Counted from the first letter of the stretch, positions 12,584-22,893 are shown. The stretch is DNA of 64,000 bases from Symbiodinium natans (GCA_905221605.1 CAJNDS010000086.1:77501-141500); one strand, 5' to 3'. Numbers and translations are program-made. Notes: a model not told the origin generated them from the sequence alone.

Positions 12584-13500
12584 GTCTTTTGTCCCTCATG
12601 TTGCGGGAGCTAATGGGCAGGTGGGTATTTCTCCGTCACTTGACCGCCTGCTTGAATAGTGAAGGCCTGGACTTGAAGTGCTGAACCCTAAACCCTGAAC
12701 AAGGAGCCCGAAACCCTAAACCCGAAACCCTAAACCTTAACTACCCTAAACACTAAACCCTAAACCCTAAACCCTAAACCCTAAACCCTAAACCCTAAAC
12801 TACCCTAAACCCTAAACCCTAAACCCCAAAACCCCTAAAAACCCCCGAGCCATCGGGTGGCCTGGAGGATGCGCGCACCGCTCGGTGCACCTCTGCGTTC
12901 TGACCATTCCAGGACCGACCTGTCGTTTTGGGATTCAGCGTGAAGGGGGTTTAGGGTAGTAGGGTTTAGGGTTTAGGGTTTAGGGCTTAGGGTTTAGGGT
13001 TTAGGGTTCAGGGTTCAGGGTTCAGGGTTCAGGGTTAGCCGGGTTAGACGTGGACAACTTGTCGAGTCGCTCAAAAGATCAAAACCCCAAAATCACCAAA
13101 TTCTCCTGCATCCGCTTTGGGGAGAAGCAATGCCTCGCCCGTGGCTTCGGCATGAAACTTTCTGCAGGGTTTTCGGCGGTACTTTCTGTCGTGTCTGTGG
13201 TGCACCTTACAGAAATAGAAGGACGACCGGGTCGAATCCGAAAGTTTTGCAGACGTACGCCGAAGCCGCCGAAGCAACAAAAGAGAATCCGTGCCGGAGG
13301 AACAACAATCGCCGCAAAAATATTCCATGGCAACGATTCAGAACTTAAACTCAGGGACCCTTGCAAGGGACCTTAGGGGTACTTGGGGGCCTTTTTGGGG
13401 GCTACCGAACACTCAGGTAGATCCCAGAAACCCCAAATGCTAACACTAAGCCCTAACTCCTAGAAGTTGTTGCAGTCGCATTGGGAAGGTGAGCACAGGG
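12584..13500. other. Telomere-like repeats flanking a non-repeat patch
   Basis: CCCTAAA at 12686-12840; TTTAGGG/TTCAGGG at 12950-13035. 13041-13400 is non-repetitive, with overlapping open frames of 72-108 codons on both strands and none recognisable; it may be a gene fragment. Confidence 0.5.
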
Positions 13501-15000
13501 CTGGTGCTGCTAGGGTTCAGGGTTTAGGGTTTAGGGTTTAGGGTTTAGGGTTTAGGGTTTAGGGTTTAGGGTTTAGGGTTTAGGGTGTAGGGTTTAGGGT
13601 TTAGGGTTTAGGGTGTAGGGTTTAGGGTTCAGGGTCTAGGGTTTAGGGCTTAGGGTTTAGGGTTTAGGGTACTGCAATTCAGCTGGGGGCCGTGCTTGGA
13701 ATGAAGCGCCAGAAGGCCGGCAAAGCCTTGGACGCATGCAAACACCGCCAGGGAAGCCCAGAATCTGGTGTTTAGGGTTTAGGGTTTAGGAGTTTAGGGG
13801 TGTAGGAATTCAGGGCTTGGAGTCCTAGAGTTTAGGCAATTAGGGCTGAGAGTTTGGAAGCTTCAGTCGTAGAGTTTAGGAGTTTGAGTTTACGTGTTTA
13901 GGAGTTTAGGGTGGAGAGTCTTGGAGTTTGGGAGTTCCGGGTCTAGGATTGGGTGTTTAAGGTCTAGGGCACGCGGAATCTACATTCTGAGCGCGCTTCT
14001 CCTGGGCAAAAAGAAGATTCCCTACGCGCTGATTCGTATATCTTACCGACAACGACAACGACTATGTGGTTACACCAAAACCTAAAGCCCTAAACCCGGA
14101 ACCCGAAACCCACACGCCTGGACTCACATAAACGTCAGATCACAGTCCTCGGGTCCCGACATCGCAAGCGGTTCAGGGTTTAGGGTTGGGGGTTCAAGGT
14201 TTAGGGTTTAGGGTTTAGGGTTTCGGGTCTAGGGTTTAGGGTTCAGGGTTTAGTGTTCAGGGTTCCTGCATAGTCTGGGCAAGGGGGGAAGGGGAACCAG
14301 GCCAGGCAATCACTCTTGTTTTTTGCCCGGCAATCCTCTGAGCCTCCTAAACTTCATAGACTTGCTAAACCTCTTCAGCTGCATGAACTTCATAAACCAA
14401 CTTCCTAAACCCTAAACCCCGAATCCGAAACCCTAAACCCCAACCCCTAAACCCTAAACCCTAAACCCTAAACCGTAAACCCTAAACCCTGAACCCTGAA
14501 CCCAAAAGCTGAAGCGGCGGCCCAGGAAGGCGAAGAAACACACGGGCACAATGCCTGCCAGCTCAGTAGAAGAGTGTGAACCCTAACCTTCCCAAACGTT
14601 TAGGGCCTAAAAAGTTTAGGGTTTAGGGTTTAGTTCAGGGTTCAGGGTTCAGGGTTCAGGGTTCAGGGTTCAGGGTTCAGGGTTCAGGGTTCAGGTTTAG
14701 GGTTTAGGGTTTGGGGTCTAGGGTCTAGGGTTTAGGTTTAGGGTGGGTTCAGGGTTTCGGGTTTCGGGTTTAGGGTTTCGGGGTTAGGTTTTAGTGTTTA
14801 GTGTTTAGGGTTTAGGGTTTAGGGTTTAGGGCTTCGGTTCCTAGACTTTTCAACCTCACCTCGCTGACCTCCCCCGAACTTCCTCAACTTGATCAAATTC
14901 CCCAACTTCCCAAACCCCAAGTTGCCCTAAACAACCTGACCTAACCCAACATTCTCCAACTCTCAACTCCATGAGCCCTCAGGCCCAAGCTTCACGCCAA
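13501..15000. repeat. TTTAGGG arrays and degenerate blocks
   Basis: TTTAGGG at 13513-13670; CCCTAAA at 14409-14500; homogenised TTCAGGG at 14632-14693; mixed TTTAGGG at 14695-14835. No gene seen. Confidence 0.85.
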
Positions 15001-16289
15001 TGTGATGAAGTGTAGCAGGATGCTCCCAAGGGCTTAGGGTCTTGGGAGCTTTGCGGGGTTTTGGGACTTTGGGGACTTTGGGGACTTTGGGGACTTTGGG
15101 GAGTTTGGGGAGTCAGGAAGTGGGACAACTAAGCGTATTCGGGCGTTTTGGAAGTGTGGGCATCCGCGTGTACGGAATTCAGGAAATTTAGAGACACCCC
15201 CACGACCATGGCAGACAGAAGCATCTGCCAGCTCCAAGAACGAAATCCGAACTCCCCACCCCCCCACCCCCACCTATCTCATCCATGGACAACTGCGCGT
15301 TGTCCCCTTGGAGAGGGTTCTGCATCTGCAGGACATAGCCTCGGCGGCTTCTTCCCGCAAAGGGCCAAACTTCGCTGAGAAGCCCCACAGCACAAACTCC
15401 GAAACCTCCAAACTCCCCTTAGGCGCCTACTTCCTCACCCCTGTCAAGTACCCATAAGCCCCTGAACCACGAAGGACCCTGCTAAACCCTAAACCCTAAA
15501 CCCCTGAACCCTGAATCCTAAACCCTGGCCTCCCGCCGTTGCCGGTTTGGGGCTGCTCGAGCTGATATGGTCTAAGGCTTCGGGTTTAGGGTTTATGGTT
15601 TAGGGTTTACCCTAAATCCTAAACCCTAAGCCCTAAACCCTAAACCCTTAGGGCTTAGGGCTTAGGGCTTAGGGCTTCGGGCTTGGGGCTTAAGGGAGAG
15701 GCTTATGGTTCAGAGTTTCGGGGTTTTGTTGCTGCCGAGCCGCCCATGTCCAAGTTGTGGCTGGAGCAGGAGACGAGGGCAATGAACCACCAGCGGGGGC
15801 GCAACTTTTCCTGTAGCCCTAAACCCTAAACCCTAAACCCTAAACCCTAAACCCGAAACCCTAAACCCTAAACCCTAATGTTTCGTCTGGATGTCGGGGT
15901 ATCTCTTCAGCTGGGCCGCTTTGCTCAAGGTCTTGAGAGGAGGCTCCCTTTGGGGGGGGTGTCTCTTTGGCGCCTTGGAAGTGCGGACCTTTTCGAAGCG
16001 TTTTGGGTGCCGTGTTGAGGTCTTTTGGGGCCTTTTCGGGGCGGGCGGGTGGGGGGTGCCTTGTGGGGCCTTTTGCGGGCCTTTTTGGGACCGTTTCTCG
16101 GGGATCTGGGTTTAGGGTTTAGGCTTAGGCTTTAGGGTGTGGGGTTAGGGTTTAGGGTCAAAAGGTTGAAGTCACTTCAGCCTCTTTTGGGTCAAGGCGA
16201 GGGGCATGCTGAAAACGAACAACATACGACTTCTATGGTGTATCCTCTTGAGGGTTGAGTTCAGGTTTAGGGTTTAACGTTTAGGCCTG
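15001..16289. other. Low-copy spacer with degenerate telomere-like blocks
   Basis: A GACTTTGGG minisatellite at 15063-15110; CCCTAAA at 15480-15530 and 15815-15880; GGGCTTA at 15650-15690. Short ORFs on both strands at 15034-15388 and 15891-16115 are not recognisable. Confidence 0.6.
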
Positions 16290-16830
16290 CACCCTAGTTA
16301 AGGAAAAAACCTGGAATCACAAGGGTTGGTTAAAGGGGCTAAAAAGAAACCGAACCCTCAAAAAGAAAGAGGGAATAAGGGCCTACTTTGGGTCCCAGTA
16401 GCCCTAAACCCTAAACCCTAAACCCCAAAAGGGAATTAAAAGGGGCCTACTCTAGGTCCTAGATTCCGAAGCAGGCTACTAAAAGCAGCCACGAGTCCAC
16501 CACGGCGGTGTCCAAGGACTGGCCCTCAGTCGAGGCTATGCGATGCCAGTCGAGCGGGTAAGCCTGAAGGCTCAGACAATTGGGGTTTAGGGTTTAGGGT
16601 TTAGGGTTTAGGGTTTAGGGTTTAGGGTTTAGGGTTTGGGGTTTAGGGTTTAGGCTTTAGGCTTTAGGTGTAGGGTTTAGGGTGACCCGAGAGTAACCCA
16701 GGAATAAACAAGGTACCCTTTTGGGGTTTCAGGGGCTGAGAAGAGAACCTAAACAGTAAAACATGGGGGGGGGGGGGATAAGGGCCTACTCTTGGCCCTA
16801 GAGTTCCTGAACTGGCTGTCCTGGAAACTC
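16290..16830. repeat. Dispersed repeat (AGGGAATAAGGGCC family), copies 2 and 3
   Basis: 16290-16470 and 16686-16800 share blocks with 9781-10000. A TTTAGGG array at 16583-16680 separates them. Confidence 0.65.
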
Positions 16831-17160
16831 TCTGAGATATCTTGGCAGATGCTCAGAATCGCTCTCTCGGGTAGTTTGCGCGATACCTCTAGGAGGTTTT
16901 CAGGGTTCGGCAATACCCTAATACCTAAACCCGAAACCCTAATGTTGATTCTTCGTGCTCCTGTGATAGATCCCGAAACCCTAAACCCTAAACCCTGAAC
17001 CCTAAACCCTAAACCCCAAACACTAACAGTGTTCCTTGACATGCCGTCACACGAGACCCACCTTCTTGGCCGCCCGGGTCACGTCGGTGCAGTTCGCCTC
17101 CGGGGCAGCTAGGTTCATAAATAAAGTGTGCCCGTGTTTTTGTTCAGGGTTTGTGGTTTA
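16831..17160. other. Spacer with short CCCTAAA tract
   Basis: CCCTAAA-like units at 16914-17030. Open frames on both strands reflect the repeats; no gene seen. Confidence 0.55.
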
Positions 17161-17345
17161 AGGTTTAGGGTTTAGGGTTTAAGGTTTAGGGTTTGGGGTT
17201 TAGGGTTTAGAGTTTAGGGTTTAGGGTTTAGGGTTTAGGGTTTAGGGTTTAGGGTTTAGGGTTTAGGGTTTAGGGTTTAGGGTTTAGGGTTTAGGGTTTA
17301 GGGTTTAGGGTTTAGGGTTTAGGGTTTAGGGTTTAGGGTTTAGGG
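17161..17345. repeat. TTTAGGG array
   Basis: About 25 units, nearly perfect from 17215. Confidence 0.95.
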
Positions 17346-18769
17346 CTTACGGTTTTCTGCTTAGGGCACAAGGTTTAAGGTTTGGCGCTTAAGGGTTAGG
17401 CTTCCTAGATACGATCCTCTTCCCAACAAGCGACCGATAATAAGGGACCCCGAATATTTACCCAAAAGGCAGGAGCCCCTTACAAATAAGGACCCAGCTC
17501 TAAACCCTAATCCCTAAACCCTAAACCCTAAACCCTAAACCACCCCTCATATCGTACATCGACACGTCCAACCCTGAAGGCCTTGAGCTCAGGGATTTGC
17601 GTCCATGTACTCTTTGTTTGGGGTCTCTTCAAGTGTTTGTATGTACAAACATAACCCCACCAAAACCTGACAAAAAACGCAACAAAACCTGACAAAAACA
17701 CAACAAAACCTGACAAAAGCCCAACAAAACCTGACAAATGCATCATCTGAAAAAAACACATAATCGCCATCAGTGAAGGCAATTTCTCGTCGCACAAATC
17801 ACACTGAGGGTGCTTTCACAAATCGGACATCGGGTGTGCAAACCTGGGCAAGCAGTGTTCGGAGCACTACAGCCTGACATTTTCCCACTGCAGCCTGACC
17901 TTTGCCCACCCTTTCATTGATAACTACATCCTCACATTTTGTGGCCTCAACCTGACCTGACCTAACATTTCCCACCCTTTCCCCACTACAACCTGATACT
18001 TTCCCACTAAAACCTGACATTTTCCACTAAAACCTGACATTTTCCCACTAAAACCTGACATTTTCCCACTAAAACCTGACATTTTCCCACTTTTCGGTCG
18101 TGCCTCAGGCACACCAAAATAAACATAGACTTGAGTTAAAAGAGAAACGACATGCTGCCCTTTTTTCGAGCACTCCCACTTTTCGGCCGGGTGGATGAGC
18201 AAGCAGCATAGGCCATGGAGATCGAAGAGCCAATCCAGACTGCTGGGTTTAGGGTTTAGGTTTGACGACACCAACGAAATCCCAAAACTACCTTGGGAGG
18301 GAATATGTCAGGTTTTTCCGGCTTGTGACAGCCCGTTTTTTCATGTCAAAAGGCACAACACGAACATCTGAGATGAGCCACCACCAATCCCAGGAGACTG
18401 GGGGACATCCCCCCCGCCCTGAAACAGAATGCCGGAAAGGGTGTGTTTAGGGGTTAGGGTCCAGGGTTTAGGGCTTTTACAGGACAAATCCTTTAGGGCT
18501 CAAACCACAAGATGCGAGCCATCACTAGGTACCAAAGCAAACCTGCAATCACAACCAGCACTGTTTCTACAACAGCTCCAGTGGTCGCGTCAAAGGTTCT
18601 CCAAAGATCAGCGAGCGGTACTCGAAGCCTTCTTAATATCCCGTAGAATCTGAAAAAAAAACTGTCATAAGCCAGAACCCACCTTTTTTGCTACTTACTA
18701 AGTCAAGAAGGGCTTCCAAGCATCATGGGCTTCCCTACCACCCCCCTTTATACTACCCCCCCCCCCCCC
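17346..18769. repeat. Left flank of the element: two minisatellites and a terminal C-run
   Basis: Four ~20-bp units around AACAAAACCTGACAAAA (17658-17737); about five ~22-bp units around CCACTAAAACCTGACATTTT (17988-18090), sharing the ACCTGACA core. 18100-18755 shows no gene. C14 at 18756-18769 abuts the TIR. Confidence 0.8.
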
Positions 18770-19118
18770 AAAAATTGGTAAAAGGGGGTGTGCAGGGTCA
18801 GGGTCTAGGGTTGTATCGCGGGGGTTTCTGAGTCTTGTATCATACCATATCCTTCACCTTATTCACTCTCTCACATCTCACCCTTATTCGTTTTCATCAT
18901 CAGCTCCACCTTATTCGTTTTCATTGTTTTCACCACCTCTTTCGTTTCGTCATTTACCTCATCATCAACATTTCCACCTCATCCGTTTCTCACCACCGTT
19001 TTTATTTAAGTAGTTTTCTATCCTATTTTTTCATCATCATAAACCTCCCCCTCATCCGTTCCATAATTCAGCATATCACCTACTTCGTTTTCTAAGGCGT
19101 TGCCACCTCACACGCTTT
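18770..19118 (+). repeat. Left terminal inverted repeat (349 bp)
   Basis: Begins AAAAATTGGTAAAAG directly after a C-run and ends CACGCTTT. Its reverse complement matches 40780-41128 over 349 bp with no difference seen by eye. It contains a repeated degenerate motif and, in reverse orientation, a CTACTTAAA box. No ATG-initiated gene is present. Confidence 0.95.
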
Positions 19119-19353
19119 ATTAAGGGTTTTATTGAAATATTCAGGGTTTAGTCTTATTCAATAAAGGCTTTCAACACCATCACCAACGACATCAACTTCA
19201 ACAAGGTGCGCGAGACACGCTTATATGATGCTTCTGTCAAGTTGTGCTTTTTTGCATTGAGCTGATTTGAAGCAAACTTGAGCAGATGTTGTTATCGTTG
19301 TCATAGCAATTCAGGGTTCAAGCGTTCTTAGTTTCCTCATCCTGTCCTGAGCT

Positions 19354-19995
19354 ATGTCGGAGCTTCCAGTTGAAGAGCAACCAGTTGAAGAGCAAGAAGG
19401 TTCAGAGCCACCAGTTGAAGAGCAAGAAGGTTCAAAGCCACCAGTTCAAGAACCAGCAGTTCCAACGCCACCTCTTCTTGACCCGCCTACCTCTTCCGGT
19501 TCAGGTTATGTTGAAACTCCCGATGGCAAGTGGATACAGCCTAAGCTCTTGCGCGATTTTGAGTTGGTCAATCAGGATTTCAAGGATAGGGTCGCCAAGT
19601 GCAAAGATGTGCAGAAGCTTTTTACTGAGCTCAACGACGAGTTGAACACAAAGTTGCGCGAATGGGACTATCTCAAGGCATTTGCGGGAATTGGCTCTAA
19701 GGACAAGAAGAAAGACAAAGAGGATGATGACTACAAAATCACGGTGTCCTTCGGTGAGAAGACGAAAGAGTTTGAGGTGAAGGGGTCGCAGACGGTCGCT
19801 TCTCTTCGCGATGAGTGTGGCTCAAAGTTCAACATCAAGCCTCAGACGGAGCATTCAAAAGTCAAGCTCTTCAAGGGCGACATTGAGATTACCAAGAAGC
19901 CGAACACCGCAATCGGAAAAGGCAAGGGCTTGGAGAAAGCATTGAATGTCTTTATCGTGCCGAATGACATCATCACGATGACCTACACGAAGTAA
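19354..19995 (+). CDS. Ubiquitin-like-domain protein (passenger gene)
   Basis: 213 residues from the first ATG. Residues 4-34 are a Pro/Glu-rich tract with repeated PVEEQ units, residues ~60-110 look helical, 115-126 are a charged Lys/Asp linker, and ~127-205 resemble a beta-grasp ubiquitin-like domain (YKITVSF, a KEFEV strand, then the TVASLRDECGSKF helix and a VKLFKGD strand). The protein ends YTK, not Gly-Gly, so conjugation like ubiquitin is not expected. Base composition and codon choice (AAG, TTC, GAG) are clearly GC-richer than the viral core, suggesting capture from a host. No TCTA or CTTAAAG box was seen upstream. Function unknown; interference with a host ubiquitin pathway is speculation. 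The fold assignment is by pattern only. Confidence 0.75.
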   Translation: MSELPVEEQPVEEQEGSEPPVEEQEGSKPPVQEPAVPTPPLLDPPTSSGSGYVETPDGKWIQPKLLRDFELVNQDFKDRVAKCKDVQKLFTELNDELNTKLREWDYLKAFAGIGSKDKKKDKEDDDYKITVSFGEKTKEFEVKGSQTVASLRDECGSKFNIKPQTEHSKVKLFKGDIEITKKPNTAIGKGKGLEKALNVFIVPNDIITMTYTK

Positions 19996-20238
19996 GGGCT
20001 TTTCTTCGGATGATGCTGTGTAAGAGCATTTGTGTGCTTGAAACCGGCATTTACCTGAAATGCTTGTGTGGCAGATTAGGGTAGTTCTCTACCGTGTGCG
20101 GTTCGCCCAGAACTGAAAACATCCAAATGCTTAGATGGCATAACTTGTCATTCGGTGAGCGACCTTTGCAGACTTGCCATTTCGTTGAGCGACCTTTGCG
20201 GACTTGTGAGCACCCTTGTTTCATATTGAAGCATTTAT

Positions 20239-20246
20239 GCTTAAAG
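20239..20246 (+). promoter_or_regulatory. CTTAAAG-type box upstream of the CaaX-protein gene
   Basis: GCTTAAAG lies 39 nt before the ATG at 20286. It resembles the stronger CTACTTAAAG boxes elsewhere in the element, but is less complete and farther from the ATG. Confidence 0.35.
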
Positions 20247-20285
20247 GTAGTTCAGTTCCCTTTGTAGTGCGCCTGTGCTTTCACG

Positions 20286-20900
20286 ATGTTCGGGTCTCGC
20301 AAGACGATTAAAACCTATATGACAAAGTCCGAGGGGGCAAAGAACCTTGGAAAACGAGCGAAGGACACCATCAAGAAGAAGTTTGATGAAATAAGCGCTT
20401 CTGGTTCTGCCCCTTCTCAGGTTGAGCCAATCATAGAGCCCATCCGTGAAAACATAAAGCGAGTTAAGGACGAGCTGAAGGTGAAGGACGAAACCTCTTC
20501 TGGAAGTCGTGTTGTTCTCAATGCGCTTGAAAGGCTGGGCGATGGAGACCTTTTGAAGGTTAAACAAATCTTTGAGCAGGACAAGGACAAGAAATCAAGA
20601 GTGGCGACGGAAGATAAAATCCTTGCTATGGCTTACTTGGTTGTCCCCGAGATTGCTTCCATTGACCAGATAATCCCTCACCTCTACCAGACAAAGATGG
20701 ATTTAATCAACACTTTTACCGAGGCATTCGCCCACGAATTCAACTACCAGAAGGGGAACGAGTTGGTCTTTGACTGCGACGGCTTCCTTTCCGAGTTGAA
20801 GGACTTGTTGTCATTCCGAAAAGGACATCGTAAAGGTGCTTTATCTCGTGATAGTGAGAGCGCTGAAGAAGTCCGCGAGGAAGGCTGTATTTTGATGTAA
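20286..20900 (+). CDS. Uncharacterised protein ending in a CaaX prenylation box
   Basis: 204 residues from ATG, not recognised as a known family. The N-terminal ~65 residues are basic and helical (Lys-rich), followed by an acidic/basic linker and a predicted helical C-terminal half. The last four residues are C-I-L-M, a classical CaaX box (Cys, two aliphatics, Met) that in eukaryotes directs prenylation, typically farnesylation for Met. The codon use is GC-rich like the neighbouring ubiquitin-like gene and unlike the viral core. A C-terminal CaaX implies action on host membranes rather than in the capsid; that is inference. It could be a captured host protein or a signalling decoy. Confidence 0.75.
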   Translation: MFGSRKTIKTYMTKSEGAKNLGKRAKDTIKKKFDEISASGSAPSQVEPIIEPIRENIKRVKDELKVKDETSSGSRVVLNALERLGDGDLLKVKQIFEQDKDKKSRVATEDKILAMAYLVVPEIASIDQIIPHLYQTKMDLINTFTEAFAHEFNYQKGNELVFDCDGFLSELKDLLSFRKGHRKGALSRDSESAEEVREEGCILM

Positions 20901-20952
20901 AGCAGTTTTTTGCGAGAGCTTCCGCCAGACTGATAGTTTTAGGGTTTAGCGC

Positions 20953-21090
20953 CTGTCAGTTTTCAGTTTCAGGAGCTGTCAGTTTTCAGTTTCAGGAGCT
21001 GTCAGTTTTCAGTTTCAGGAGCTGTCAGTTTTCAGTTTCAGGGTCTGTCAGTTTTCAGTTTTAGGGGCTGTCAGTTTCCAGTTTCAGGAA
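20953..21090. repeat. Six tandem 23-bp repeats
   Basis: Unit CTGTCAGTTTTCAGTTTCAG + GAG, six copies, the last two diverged, followed by an inverted fragment (GAAACTGAAAACT). It lies just downstream of the CaaX-protein gene. Role unknown: 3' end, origin or slippage product. Confidence 0.9.
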
Positions 21091-22302
21091 ACTGAAAACT
21101 CGACTAATTTATATTAAATGAGCCATTCAGTCTGGGTCAGGATGAGCCACTATGTGGCTTTTGATGTGAGCCGTAAAGGCTTATTCAGATGCTTTAAAAA
21201 GGCATCTATCAGGGGATAGTCTAAAACCGTGCTTGATGACGCCAAGCAATGAACCAGATAATGCTGAAAGCCTGACGGGGTGAGGCAAAATGAAGCAGTC
21301 CGTGCGGTCGCCACTGATTGATTGCATCCTAAACCCCTAAAACCCATAAATAAAAAATCAAAGCATATAGTATTTATAAAAATATGGAACACTATAAATA
21401 TATAAGGAAATACCATACAAATTACCCCATAAATTCCGAAAATAATATATATCATAAGACCCGAAAACATAAAATAAAAAATCCTAACATATCGTATGGA
21501 CTTTATAACCCCTTATGAACCCTAAAACCCTAAAATATAATAGAAAATAAAATAAACTCAACGCGACAGGTCAAATGGGCTTTTTCGGCTCTTCCTATCA
21601 ATGAGACGCAGAAGTCACAAAGTGCCAATAATGGCACTTCGCAGTCGGCTCTTCCTATTATTGGAAGCTTTTTTTGGTTTAGTTTTAGTTTAGGGTTTAG
21701 TTTAGTTTAGGTTTTTTAGTTGTTTTAGTTTAGGGCTTTAGTTAGGGTTTAGTTTAGTTTAGTTTAGGTTGTTTTAGTTGTTTTAGTTTAGGGCTTTAGT
21801 TAGGGTTTTTAGGTTTTTAGTTTAGGCTTTTTCTTTTGTTGTTTAGGGCTTTAGTTAGGGTTTTAGCCTTTTTAGTTTAGGGTTTTAGTTTAGGGTTTTA
21901 GTTAGTGTAGTTTGGCAAGTTTTTACTTTTTTGTATAGTTTAGGGTTTTAGTTAGTTCGGCAACTTTTTAGTTTTTTCTTGTTTAGGGTTTTAGTTAGTT
22001 CGGCAACTTTTCTAAGCTTTTTTTTTTGTTGTAGTTTAGGGTTTAGGCGTTCAGGGTTTTTCAGGGTTGTTGTGGTTTAGTGTTCAGGGTTGTTGTGGCT
22101 TGGTTTAGGTAGGAATGATTGTTTTAAAAAAGGAACGCACCCCTTTTATTGTGTTTTCTTGTCTCGTCTTGCCCCTATGAGTTCAAAAGCGTTCCTTTTT
22201 TGATGATTTTATTTTTAGGGGATGGTTTAGGAATTTGGTTAAATGATGCTCCTGATGCTCTTGATGCTTCTGATGCTCCTGATGCTCGCGGTGCTCTTGG
22301 TG
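21091..22302. other. Non-coding low-complexity segment within the element
   Basis: No convincing gene. It holds an AT-rich stretch (21340-21560), a short direct repeat of TCGGCTCTTCCTAT (about 21588 and 21646), a perfect hairpin AAGTGCC/GGCACTT (21620-21639), a T-rich stretch of TTTAGTTTAGGG-like repeats (21660-22110) and a GATGCTCCT-like 9-bp repeat (22243-22300). The TTTAGGG-like part resembles host repeats. Confidence 0.7.
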
Positions 22303-22385
22303 CCCAGCCCAGCCCCCAGAACCCAGCGCTACAACCCGATACACCCGCTACAACCTGCAACACCAAAACTACTTAAAGGGAAGCC
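22303..22385 (+). repeat. Duplicated GC-rich promoter leader, copy 1
   Basis: About 83 bp sharing ACAACCCGATACACCCGCTA and the CTTAAAGGGAAGCC box with 22799-22880. Each copy ends in the promoter box just before an ATG (22398 and 22894). A GC-rich island in an AT-rich element. Confidence 0.8.
22369..22378 (+). promoter_or_regulatory. Early-type promoter box CTACTTAAAG
   Basis: Lies 19 nt before the ATG at 22398. The same decamer precedes the genes at 37809, 39176 and 40152. Confidence 0.7.
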
Positions 22386-22397
22386 CCCTTAAGGGGT

Positions 22398-22754
22398 ATG
22401 GAGACCACACACCCAGATAGGAAGAATGACCTGTTTATGTCAAAATATGAATTTGATATGGATGATGAAGCACACCCTTGCAATTGTTTTATTTGCAATG
22501 ATAAAAAGAAGCATTTAAACGATACAATAAAAGATTTACCAGACCATATAACACAAAATATTGTTTATTTCATTGGTTGTAAATCTTGCTTAAAATCGTT
22601 TGAAATGCTTGATTTATTAGAAGAAATACATTCATTGAAAAAACAGCGTAATAAAAAAGGTGCAATAATTCAATTAGAAATTCAAGGAGATAGATTAGCA
22701 AACGAACGAGAACAAATATGGGAAGAACACGATGAAAACAACTTCACTTATTAA
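22398..22754 (+). CDS. CxxC / F-box-like small protein (paralogue A)
   Basis: 118 residues, ATG 19 nt after the CTACTTAAAG box. It shows CNCFIC near residue 28, then a short helix of the form LPDHITQNI, then CKSC, followed by a charged coiled-coil-like tail. The same order (C-x2-C, an [LIF][PS]xxIT helix resembling an F-box core, C-x2-C) recurs in the proteins encoded at 39176-40052 and 40152-40739, so these look like paralogues. The two CxxC pairs could bind zinc. It is immediately upstream of the polymerase, with which it shares a duplicated leader. Not assigned to a known family; an F-box-like role in ubiquitin ligase recruitment is speculative. Confidence 0.75.
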   Translation: METTHPDRKNDLFMSKYEFDMDDEAHPCNCFICNDKKKHLNDTIKDLPDHITQNIVYFIGCKSCLKSFEMLDLLEEIHSLKKQRNKKGAIIQLEIQGDRLANEREQIWEEHDENNFTY

Positions 22755-22758
22755 TTAT

Positions 22759-22786
22759 GTTTTATAATAATCATATATTATAAAAC
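22759..22786. terminator. AT-rich hairpin after 22398 gene
   Basis: Perfect 11-bp stem GTTTTATAATA / TATTATAAAAC with a 6-nt loop, starting 5 nt after the stop codon. Probable transcript 3'-end signal. Confidence 0.6.
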
Positions 22787-22798
22787 TTAATTCTACCA

Positions 22799-22880
22799 CC
22801 AGCCCAGCCCCAGCACAACCCGATACACCCGCTACAACCTGCTACAACCCAGTGTGGCGAAAAGCACTTAAAGGGAAGCC
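22799..22880 (+). repeat. Duplicated GC-rich promoter leader, copy 2
   Basis: Second copy of the 22303-22385 leader, directly upstream of the polymerase ATG at 22894. Confidence 0.8.
22865..22873 (+). promoter_or_regulatory. Early-type promoter box CACTTAAAG
   Basis: Lies 20 nt before the polymerase ATG at 22894, in the duplicated leader. Confidence 0.65.
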
Positions 22881-22893
22881 ACCTTATACCCCA

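Noticed and set aside
13050-13376. Overlapping frames of 72-108 codons on both strands
   Set aside because: No recognisable motif and mutually exclusive; noted only as a possible gene fragment.
18835-19095. 86-codon open frame in each TIR
   Set aside because: Starts with TTG, has no ATG, low-complexity Ser/His/Phe composition; exists in both copies only because the TIRs are identical.
22149-22376. 75-codon frame upstream of the CxxC gene
   Set aside because: Starts at GTG, is built from a GATGCTCCT minisatellite and runs into the promoter leader.
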